A DNA stretch of 12,062 nucleotides from Pseudomonadota bacterium (GTDB lineage Bacteria; Pseudomonadota; Gammaproteobacteria; UBA5335). Both the position numbers and the translations under genes were made by a program. This document shows, piece after piece, positions 5,636 to 11,631 of the stretch. The stretch covers positions 1-12,062 of the forward strand of contig PKCW01000060.1 of assembly GCA_002862965.1 (NCBI GenBank), in the 5' to 3' direction. Position 1 is the first letter of the stretch. Each line of letters begins with the position of its first letter. The notes under the pieces were generated by a model. It worked only from the letters and a program-made list of their open reading frames with translations. It did no database searches and was not told where the DNA came from.

Positions 5636-6817
5636 ATGAACATCGACTTTTCCCCCGAGGAACTCGCCTTTCAGCAGGAGGTGCGAAGCTGGTTCGCCGA
5701 GAACCTGCCCGCAGAACTCAAGCGCAAGACCGAACTGGGGATCATGCTCTCGAAGGACGAACTGGTCGTCTGGCAGCGCATCCTCAATGCCCAGGGCTGG
5801 TTGGTGACGGGATGGCCCAAGGAATACGGCGGCCCCGACTGGACGCCCACCCAGCGCTACATCTTCGACATGGAACGCGCCCGCGCCAACGCCCCGATCG
5901 GCCTGTCCATGGGCATCATCATGCTGGGCCCGGTGCTGATGGCCTACGGCACGCAGGAGCAGAAGGACTACTATTTGCCCCGCATCCGCAATTGCGAGGA
6001 CTGGTGGTGTCAGGGCTATTCCGAACCCGGCGCCGGTTCCGACCTCGCCAGCCTCAAGACCATGGCTGTCTCGGACGGCGATGACTACATCGTCAACGGC
6101 TCCAAGATCTGGACCACCTACGGCCACTGGGCCAACCGCATCTTCTGCCTGGTGCGCACCAGCACGGAAGGCAAGAAACAGGAAGGCATTTCCTTCCTGC
6201 TGATCGACATGGACACCCCCGGCCTCGAGGTGCGCCCCATCGTCTCCATCGATGGCGAGCACCACCTCAACGAGACGTTCTTCACCGACGTGCGCGTCCC
6301 CAAGAAGAACCTCGTCGGCAAGGAAGGCCAGGGCTGGACCGTGGCCAAGTACCTGCTCACCCATGAGCGCACCACCATTGCCGGCGTGGCCGACAGCAAG
6401 GTGCACATGGCCAACCTCAAGCGCATGGCGCGCGAGAACGGCGCGAACGGCGAGCCGCTGATGAACGATCCCAGCCTGCGCCAGAAACTGGCCAAGGCCG
6501 AGATCAACCTGCTGGCGCTGGAATACACCAACCTGCGCACGCTGGCCGCCACCGCTGCCGGCAAGGCCCCTGGCCCCGAGTCCTCCCTGCTCAAGCTCGA
6601 CGGCACGGCCGTGCAGCAGCAACTCTCCGAACTCGGCGTGGAACTGTCCGGTCAGTACGCCTGGCCCTGGAAGGCGGACGATGGCGTCGGTCCGGACGAA
6701 TTCGCCGCCACCACGATGCGCTATGCCTTCACCCGCGCCGCCACCATCTACGGCGGCAGCGACGAAGTACAGAAGAACGTCATCGCCAAGATGGTCCTTG
6801 GCCTGAACTTCAAGTAA
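5636..6817 (+). CDS. Acyl-CoA dehydrogenase, catalytic-type subunit of a probable heteromeric enzyme (PimC-like)
   Basis: 393-residue cytosolic flavoenzyme family member that introduces an alpha,beta double bond into an acyl-CoA. The N-terminal helical domain opens with NIDFSPEELAFQQEVRSWF. The middle beta-domain has YSEPGAGSDLASL and KIWTTYGHWAN, the flavin and substrate loop region. The helix LLTHERTTIAG places Glu244 where isovaleryl-CoA dehydrogenase has its catalytic Glu (ER-x-x-x-AG pattern), whereas the usual IYEGT near the C-terminus reads IYGGS (Gly373). It lacks the RxQFG and MHGGxG FAD motifs that its neighbour has, which suggests the two form a mixed active site as in PimC/PimD and mycobacterial FadE26/FadE27. 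AAGGAG lies 5 nt before the ATG. The second subunit starts 12 bp downstream, so this is an operon. The natural substrate is unknown; dicarboxylyl-CoA or steroid/terpenoid side chains are possibilities from relatives. Confidence 0.9.
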   Translation: MNIDFSPEELAFQQEVRSWFAENLPAELKRKTELGIMLSKDELVVWQRILNAQGWLVTGWPKEYGGPDWTPTQRYIFDMERARANAPIGLSMGIIMLGPVLMAYGTQEQKDYYLPRIRNCEDWWCQGYSEPGAGSDLASLKTMAVSDGDDYIVNGSKIWTTYGHWANRIFCLVRTSTEGKKQEGISFLLIDMDTPGLEVRPIVSIDGEHHLNETFFTDVRVPKKNLVGKEGQGWTVAKYLLTHERTTIAGVADSKVHMANLKRMARENGANGEPLMNDPSLRQKLAKAEINLLALEYTNLRTLAATAAGKAPGPESSLLKLDGTAVQQQLSELGVELSGQYAWPWKADDGVGPDEFAATTMRYAFTRAATIYGGSDEVQKNVIAKMVLGLNFK

Positions 6818-6829
6818 GGACACACCCCG

Positions 6830-7975
6830 ATGCATTTCAATCTCTCAGACGAACAGAAGCTCATTCGCAACGCGGTCGACAAGTTCATCCGCAACGACTA
6901 CAGCTTCGACGCCCGCAAGAAAGTGCTGGCCCTCGAGAACGGTTTCAGCCCCGAGCACTGGCGCCAGTTCGCCGACATGGGCTGGCTGGGCATTCCCTTT
7001 TCCGAAGACCAGGGCGGCCTCGGCGGCGGCGTGGTCGACATCGTGCAGGTGATGGAAGCCTTCGGCACCGGCATGGTGCTGGAGCCCTACCTCAGCGCCA
7101 TCGTGCTGGCGGGTGGCCTGATCGCGCGCGGCGGCAGCGCCGCCCAGCAGGAGGCACTGCTCCCGGCGCTGATCGGCGGCGAGAAGCTGCTGGCCGTGGC
7201 CTACACCGAGCGCGAAAGCCGCTTCAATCCCGCCGACGTCCAGACCCGCGCCGAAAAGAGCGGCGATGGCTATCTGATCTCCGGCGAGAAAGCCGTGGTC
7301 CTGGGCGCGCCCACGGCCGATGCGCTCATCGTCTCGGCGCGCACCGGCGGTGGTCGTCTGGACACGCAGGGAATCTCCCTGTTTCTCGTCGACAGCAAGG
7401 CGCCGGGCGTCGAAATCACGGGCTACCGCACCATGGACGGCGGCTGTGCGGGCAACGTCCGCCTGAACAAGGTCCAGGTCGGCGCGGATGCCCTGATCGG
7501 CGGTGAGGGTGCCGGTTTCGCGCTGCTCGACGAGGCCGTGGACCATGCGACGGTCGCGGCCTGCGCCGACGCTCTGGGCGCCATGCAGTCGGCCATGCGC
7601 AAGACGGTGGAATACCTCAAGACGCGCAAGCAGTTCGGCGTGCCGATCGGGTCGTTCCAGGCCCTGCAGCATCGCGCCGTCGACCTGTTCACGGCCGTGG
7701 AAGCCTGCCGCTCCATGGTGTTGATGGCCAGCCTCAAGGTGACCGACAAGGACCCCGTCGCGCGGCGCATGGCGGTTTCGGCCGCCAAGCAGTTCGTCGG
7801 CGAAAAGGCGCGGCTCGTCGCCCAGCAGGCGGTGCAGATGCACGGCGGCATCGGCATGACCGAAGAACTCGACATCGGTCACTACTTCCGCCGCTTGACG
7901 ATGTTCTGCGCGCAGTTCGGGACCACGGACTATCACCTGAAGCGCTACGCCGACCTGATGGCGGCCGCGGCCTGA
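6830..7975 (+). CDS. Acyl-CoA dehydrogenase, partner subunit (PimD-like)
   Basis: 381 residues with the full acyl-CoA dehydrogenase layout: N-terminal helices (MHFNLSDEQKLIRNAVDKF), a beta-domain (YLISGEKAVVLGAPTAD) and C-terminal helices. It keeps the FAD-binding signature RKQFGVPIGSFQALQHR starting at Arg266 and the QMHGGIGMTEE motif (336-346), both absent from its neighbour. Neither known position for the catalytic Glu is filled: the IVD-type site is Ala240 in VDHATVAA, and the C-terminal site reads CAQFGTT. I infer a non-catalytic partner that supplies FAD contacts to the upstream subunit in an alpha2beta2 assembly. Start: ATG at 6830 with AAGGA overlapping the upstream stop codon, which suggests coupled translation. 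A 12-bp hairpin follows the stop. It could instead be named simply acyl-CoA dehydrogenase. Confidence 0.9.
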   Translation: MHFNLSDEQKLIRNAVDKFIRNDYSFDARKKVLALENGFSPEHWRQFADMGWLGIPFSEDQGGLGGGVVDIVQVMEAFGTGMVLEPYLSAIVLAGGLIARGGSAAQQEALLPALIGGEKLLAVAYTERESRFNPADVQTRAEKSGDGYLISGEKAVVLGAPTADALIVSARTGGGRLDTQGISLFLVDSKAPGVEITGYRTMDGGCAGNVRLNKVQVGADALIGGEGAGFALLDEAVDHATVAACADALGAMQSAMRKTVEYLKTRKQFGVPIGSFQALQHRAVDLFTAVEACRSMVLMASLKVTDKDPVARRMAVSAAKQFVGEKARLVAQQAVQMHGGIGMTEELDIGHYFRRLTMFCAQFGTTDYHLKRYADLMAAAA

Positions 7976-7984
7976 CGCCAACCG

Positions 7985-8015
7985 GCCGGATGCGGCGCCC
8001 AGGGCCGCATCCGGC
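7985..8015 (+). terminator. 12-bp hairpin after the dehydrogenase operon
   Basis: GCCGGATGCGGC (7985-7996) pairs perfectly with GCCGCATCCGGC (8004-8015) around a 7-nt loop, starting 9 nt after the stop codon. The position is right for a terminator. The downstream sequence GCGGTTCGTCGT lacks a T-run, so termination may be inefficient or the stem may mainly protect the 3' end. Confidence 0.5.
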
Positions 8016-8075
8016 GCGGTTCGTCGTGCGCCGGCAAACAGCGACGCGCTTTCCTGCCTCATGCCGAGGGGCATC

Positions 8076-9137
8076 ATGACCGACCCGAAGATCCGCCGAA
8101 AGCGCCGCTCGAAGCACTGGCTGATCATCACGGCCTGCGTGGCGCTGACATTCGTTGCCACCCCGGCATCGCGCGCGCAGCCAACCCCCGATTCATCCGG
8201 TTCGCCCCAGAACTTTCGCTGGGGTCTGGTCGCCTATCACGTGGCCCTGCCGGGCTATGCACTGACACCCGCCGACATCGATCGCATGGCCGATGCCGGC
8301 ATCGGCTGGCTCAGCATCGATCTCGCCTGGTTCGTGATTCAGCCCACGGCGGCAGCGACGCTGGACTTCTCTGCACTCGACCCGATCATCGACGCGGCGA
8401 ATCGGCGCGGCCTCAAGGTCGTCGGCAAGCTGGGCGCCGGTTACAACGGCAACCGCCCCATCGCTCCACCCTGGACGCGCAGCCTGAACGAAGCGCAGTA
8501 CCTCGCCGCGCTCGGCGTGTATGCCGACGCGACGGCCCGGCATTTTGCCGGCCGCATCCACAGCTTCGCACTGGAAAACGAGTTCAACATCCCCAACGTC
8601 CATGCGCTCATCGGTTGGCGCGTCGGGGTCTGGACGCCCGCGTTCATGGACCGCGTGATGCAGGTCCTGGCCGGGGCCGTCCATCGGGAGGCCCCCGGCG
8701 CCGAAGTCATGATCAGCATCACGCCGCTGGCCGTCTATGAATCCGGCATCGAGCGCATGAACCGCCTGATCGACTACGACACCATCGGCGTGCACACCTA
8801 CCCGGTCGGCTTCATCCCCGATCTCGGCCTGACCGATCGCATCAAGGACCAGATCGCCCGTGCGCAGCGCGCCGGTGAGGGGCGCCCCGTGCTCATCCTG
8901 GAAACCGGGCTGCACACCGAGGTGCCGCCCTGGACCGAACGGCTGCAGGCCGACTATCTGGAGGCTGTGAGCAAAGCGAGCCGCGAGGCCGGCGCACAAG
9001 GAATTTTTTTCTATCAGTACCTGGACAATCCGGAAGAAGCCGGACGCGAAGCCCATTTCGGTCTGTTCCGCGCCGACCGCTCGCCGAAGGAGGCCTGGGC
9101 GCGTTACCAGTCGATCATCCGGGGTGATCGGCACTAG
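8076..9137 (+). CDS. Exported glycoside hydrolase-like TIM-barrel protein (clan GH-A)
   Basis: 353 residues. The start has a basic n-region (RRKRRSK, 7-13), a hydrophobic core (WLIITACVALTFVA) and an ASRA-Q cleavage-like site near 33-34, so it is exported. ITAC (18-21) also fits a lipobox, making a lipoprotein an alternative. The rest reads as one (beta/alpha)8 barrel: GIGWLSIDLAWFVIQP, then ALDPIIDAANRRGLKVVGKLG. ALENEFN follows, with Asn168-Glu169 as the typical GH-A acid/base pair, and ILETG places Glu276 as the nucleophile. HTYPVGF fits an active-site loop. The family (GH5, GH39, GH42-like or a putative cellulase) cannot be fixed, and substrate is unknown. I chose the ATG at 8076 because GAGGGG is 4 nt upstream; the ATG at 8061 has no site. 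The 3' end overlaps the convergent membrane-protein gene by 23 bp. No sugar transporter or regulator is adjacent. Confidence 0.8.
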   Translation: MTDPKIRRKRRSKHWLIITACVALTFVATPASRAQPTPDSSGSPQNFRWGLVAYHVALPGYALTPADIDRMADAGIGWLSIDLAWFVIQPTAAATLDFSALDPIIDAANRRGLKVVGKLGAGYNGNRPIAPPWTRSLNEAQYLAALGVYADATARHFAGRIHSFALENEFNIPNVHALIGWRVGVWTPAFMDRVMQVLAGAVHREAPGAEVMISITPLAVYESGIERMNRLIDYDTIGVHTYPVGFIPDLGLTDRIKDQIARAQRAGEGRPVLILETGLHTEVPPWTERLQADYLEAVSKASREAGAQGIFFYQYLDNPEEAGREAHFGLFRADRSPKEAWARYQSIIRGDRH

Positions 9138-9618
9138 GATCGCCGCGTGTCGCGACCAAGGCGTCGAAAACCGTCTTTTTGGCCAGCCAGCCGATGCCCC
9201 CGACCAGTCCTGCCGTCGCCAGCAGATTGCCGCCGCTGGACAGATGAACGCCGCCGCTGCCGACCCAGGTCAGTGCGAGCCCCTGCGGAACCGTCACCAA
9301 CCAACCCGCCCGGAACGACAGCAGGTGATGCAAGCTGTCGCCCAGCACCATCAAGCCGACGGGCAGCGCGGTCCATGCCAAACGCCGCCAACGGCCCGGG
9401 AAAGCGATGACATAGAGGATCGCCGCCGCCACGAGCGGCCACACGGGCAGCGTCGGGCCGGCGATGGTCGCGCCAAACAGCACGACGTCGAGCCGCGCGC
9501 CGCAAGCCCGGCACGGATCGACCTGCAAGACACTCGCGACGAAGGTCGCGCCCAGCGCCGCGAGGACGAAAGCCATACTGACCATGGCGGCGACCACGGC
9601 GCGCCTGTTCCAACCCAT
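9115..9618 (-). CDS. Membrane protein of unknown function with a CxxC motif
   Basis: 167 residues and four to five likely membrane segments: about 7-31, 47-72 (interrupted by Pro), 80-100, 107-121 and 131-146. The loop after the first segment contains DPCRACG (Cys36 and Cys39), a CxxC pair that could bind a metal or take part in thiol redox chemistry. A basic patch GRWRR (75-79) would favour the cytoplasm under the positive-inside rule. I do not recognise the family. The start is the ATG at 9618: AGGAG (9626-9630 on minus) lies 7 nt upstream, a better spacing than for the GTG at 9621. It is convergent with and overlaps the end of the glycoside hydrolase gene, and is divergent from gpmA across 141 bp. 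Confidence 0.75.
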   Translation of the reverse strand: MGWNRRAVVAAMVSMAFVLAALGATFVASVLQVDPCRACGARLDVVLFGATIAGPTLPVWPLVAAAILYVIAFPGRWRRLAWTALPVGLMVLGDSLHHLLSFRAGWLVTVPQGLALTWVGSGGVHLSSGGNLLATAGLVGGIGWLAKKTVFDALVATRGDPSADHPG

Positions 9619-9676
9619 CACGGGGCTCCTCTGAATCGGGACGGACGATCGCCGGACGCGGGCGTACCCGGCCCCG

Positions 9677-9704
9677 GCCCAAATGGTTCAGCAACGGCTT
9701 GGGC
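9677..9704. repeat. Inverted repeat GCCCAA-N16-TTGGGC over the gpmA promoter
   Basis: Six-base arms at 9677-9682 and 9699-9704 flank the candidate -35 box of gpmA. They may be operator half-sites; six-base arms at this spacing can also arise by chance. Confidence 0.25.
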
Positions 9705-9715
9705 TGCTTTACAAT
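9687..9715 (+). promoter_or_regulatory. Candidate sigma-70 promoter of gpmA
   Basis: TACAAT at 9710-9715 matches the -10 consensus at 5 of 6 positions and is preceded, after exactly 17 bp, by TTCAGC (9687-9692), a 3 of 6 match for -35. The predicted leader to the gpmA ATG is about 38 nt. Confidence 0.45.
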
Positions 9716-9759
9716 ACGCCTTCATCCCGCCCCTCATCCCCGCAACCAAAGGACTCCCC

Positions 9760-10449
9760 ATGCAGGCCAGTCTGATCCTGATCCGGCACGGAAAATCCGT
9801 CTGGAATGCCGAGAACCGATTCACGGGTTGGGTCGACGTGCCGCTGGCGGCCGACGGCTGGGAAGAAGCGGCCCGTGCCGGCCACCTGCTCGCCGAGCGG
9901 GCCTTCGATGTCGCCTTCACCTCCCACCTGCAACGCGCCATCACCACGCTCCAGGTCGTGCTGCGCGAGAATCGCAGCGGCCGGACGCCGATATTCCTGC
10001 CGGCCGAAGGCACGCTGCCGCGCGAATCCTACCAGCCTGCGGCCCACGAGTTTCCAGTCTACCTGCATATCACGGCGCTGGCGGAACGCCACTACGGCGA
10101 CCTGCAGGGATTGAACAAGGACGAGGTGCTGGCCCGCCACGGGGAGGCGCAATTCAAGCAGTGGCGGCGCGGCTACGACACGCCCCCGCCGCACGGCGAG
10201 AGCCTGAAGGACACCTGCGAGCGCGTTCGTCCCTACTTCGAGCAGCACATTCGTCCGGAGCTTTTGGCCGGCAGGCAGGTCCTGATCTCGGCCCACGGCA
10301 ATTCCCTGCGCGCCTTGACCAAGGATCTGGAAGGCATTTCCGATGCGGACATCATGGATCTCGAGATCCCCACCGGGGTGCCCATCGTCTATGATCTCGA
10401 CGTGACGCCGGACCGGATCGACATCCGGGCCAAGTCGATCCTGGCCTGA
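9760..10449 (+). CDS. gpmA: 2,3-bisphosphoglycerate-dependent phosphoglycerate mutase
   Basis: Interconverts 3- and 2-phosphoglycerate in glycolysis and gluconeogenesis, in the cytosol. It has 229 residues. The histidine-phosphatase motif LIRHGKSVWN puts the phospho-accepting His at residue 10, followed by NRFTGWVDVPL and the FTSHLQRAITTL segment. ALAERHYGDLQGLNKDE gives the proton-donor Glu109, and SAHGNSLRAL gives His179. Compared with E. coli GpmA there is an extra stretch of about 20 residues before Glu109 (including SGRTPIFLPAEG). The flap after WRRGYDTPPP is much shorter, running straight into HGESLKDT. The motif reads RHGKS where E. coli has RHGES. AAAGGA precedes the ATG by 6 nt; the upstream in-frame extension crosses the promoter and is not coding. 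It is probably co-transcribed with the small membrane protein 45 bp downstream. Confidence 0.95.
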   Translation: MQASLILIRHGKSVWNAENRFTGWVDVPLAADGWEEAARAGHLLAERAFDVAFTSHLQRAITTLQVVLRENRSGRTPIFLPAEGTLPRESYQPAAHEFPVYLHITALAERHYGDLQGLNKDEVLARHGEAQFKQWRRGYDTPPPHGESLKDTCERVRPYFEQHIRPELLAGRQVLISAHGNSLRALTKDLEGISDADIMDLEIPTGVPIVYDLDVTPDRIDIRAKSILA

Positions 10450-10494
10450 ATCCGGCGCGACCGGCAGTCCCAACACGTAAAAGGAGTGACCCGC

Positions 10495-10818
10495 GTGGCA
10501 TGGAGCCTCTTGCTGGTGCGGTTTCTGGCGGGTGTCTTTCTCGCCAACGGCGTTCCCCACTTCGTCCATGGCCTCTCCGGCCGCACCTTCCCGACACCGT
10601 TCGCCCGCCCGCCGGGTGTCGGCCACTCGTCGCCTGTAACCAATGTGTTGTGGGGTTTCGCCAATTTCCTCGGCGGTGGTCTGCTGCTGGGCGCGATGGC
10701 GCCCTTTCGGCCGGGCTACAACGGCGAAACCGCTGCGGCGGCCCTGGGCGCGCTGGTGCTCGGAATCGTTCTGGCATGGCATTTCGGACGGGTCCACGCC
10801 GCGGCCGCGCCGCGATGA
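10495..10818 (+). CDS. Small membrane protein of unknown function
   Basis: 107 residues with three likely membrane segments (about 4-20, 50-68 and 79-96). Two polar-aromatic motifs look like family signatures: NGVPHFVHGLSG (18-29) and FPTPFARPPGVGHSSP (32-47), followed by NVLWGFANFLGGG inside the second helix. I recall similar conserved hypothetical proteins in other bacteria but no assigned function. The GTG at 10495 is chosen because AAGGAG (10481-10486) is 8 nt upstream; the earlier GTG at 10486 overlaps that site. It follows gpmA by 45 bp on the same strand and is likely in the same transcript, though a functional tie to glycolysis is not implied. A weak terminator-like hairpin lies just after. 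Confidence 0.78.
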   Translation: MAWSLLLVRFLAGVFLANGVPHFVHGLSGRTFPTPFARPPGVGHSSPVTNVLWGFANFLGGGLLLGAMAPFRPGYNGETAAAALGALVLGIVLAWHFGRVHAAAAPR

Positions 10819-10826
10819 GAGCCCGT

Positions 10827-10860
10827 GCGGCTATTCGGCAGCCGCCGGCTTTGTTATTGT
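10827..10860 (+). terminator. Weak candidate terminator between the gpmA unit and minC
   Basis: GCGGCT (10827-10832) and AGCCGC (10840-10845) form a 6-bp stem with a 7-nt loop, followed after CGGC by the T-rich TTTGTTATTGT. The stem is short and the T-tract is offset, so this is only a candidate. Confidence 0.3.
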
Positions 10861-10886
10861 CCTGACACATTTGCCGGGAGCCCCGC

Positions 10887-11582
10887 ATGTCCAGCCCAAT
10901 ATCGGCTACGCCCCGGCCCTTGATCTGCGAACTCAAGGGAAGCGGATTCACCTTCACGGTCCTCAAGGTATTCGACGCCGACGTCGGCCGTCTGGGCGCC
11001 GAGGTGGCGCGCCGCATCGACCAGGCGCCGGTGTTCTTCCGGGGCGCATCGGTCATTCTCGATGTGCAGGCGGTTGTCGATGACGCCTGGCACTTGCCGG
11101 AACTGATCACTGTGCTGCGCGCCTTGGAACTGGTCCCCATCGCGATCCGGGGGGCAGGCGCGCTCCGTGAGGACGAGGCGCGGACGATGGGTCTGGGCGT
11201 GCTCGGCGACGCCCGCACGCCACCCGTCGAATCCAGGGCGGATGTCGGCGAGAAACCCGCAACCGCCCGTCTGATCACCGAGCCCGTGCGCTCCGGTCAG
11301 CAGATCTATGCCAAGGGCGATCTGATCGTCGTCGGCTCCGTGAGCCATGGCGCCGAATTGCTCGCCGAGGGCAACATCCATGTCTATGGGCCGTTGCGCG
11401 GTCGTGCGCTGGCGGGCTTGCGCGACAATCGCGCCGCGCGCATTTTCTGCCGCGCGCTGGAGGCGGAGTTGATCTCCATCGCCGGCTACTACCGCTTGGC
11501 CGAGGATCTCGAGTCCGCCCAGCGCGGCCAGCCGGCCCAGATCCATCTGGACGGCGAAAACCTGCATGTGCTGCCGCTGTGA
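10887..11582 (+). CDS. minC: Septum site-determining protein MinC
   Basis: Inhibitor of FtsZ ring assembly that, carried by MinD, keeps division away from the poles. It has 231 residues, the same as E. coli MinC. The N-terminal FtsZ-inhibiting domain covers about residues 10-105 (FTFTVLKVFD, VILDVQAV). A variable linker (about 106-130) leads to the C-terminal beta-helix domain. There, RSGQQIYAKGDLIVVGSVSHG (starting at 135) contains the conserved RSGQ implicated in MinD binding. GNIHVYGPLRGRALAG and EAELISIAGYY are also textbook MinC sequence. GGGAG lies 6 nt before the ATG. minD follows after 49 bp in the same direction, the standard minCD order. Confidence 0.96.
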   Translation: MSSPISATPRPLICELKGSGFTFTVLKVFDADVGRLGAEVARRIDQAPVFFRGASVILDVQAVVDDAWHLPELITVLRALELVPIAIRGAGALREDEARTMGLGVLGDARTPPVESRADVGEKPATARLITEPVRSGQQIYAKGDLIVVGSVSHGAELLAEGNIHVYGPLRGRALAGLRDNRAARIFCRALEAELISIAGYYRLAEDLESAQRGQPAQIHLDGENLHVLPL

Positions 11583-11631
11583 CAGCCGTGCCGCCTTCCA
11601 ATCTTGACTGAACGATCGAGGAGCATCAGCC

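Noticed and set aside
5378..6835. Long minus-strand open frame opposite the first acyl-CoA dehydrogenase (485 codons)
   Set aside because: It is the complement of a clear dehydrogenase gene in GC-rich DNA. Its translation is rich in Gly, Val, His and Asp repeats without a fold, and it has no ribosome site.
6845..8161. Long minus-strand open frame opposite the second acyl-CoA dehydrogenase (438 codons)
   Set aside because: Antisense shadow of a gene with strong family motifs; composition is unlike a real protein.
8193..9134. Minus-strand open frame opposite the glycoside hydrolase (313 codons)
   Set aside because: Shadow frame; the plus frame has a signal peptide, ribosome site and catalytic motifs.
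9123..9144. GGTGATC/GATCGCC stem around the glycoside hydrolase stop codon as a bidirectional terminator
   Set aside because: Seven pairs with one wobble, an 8-nt loop and no T-run; too weak and it lies within coding sequence of both genes.
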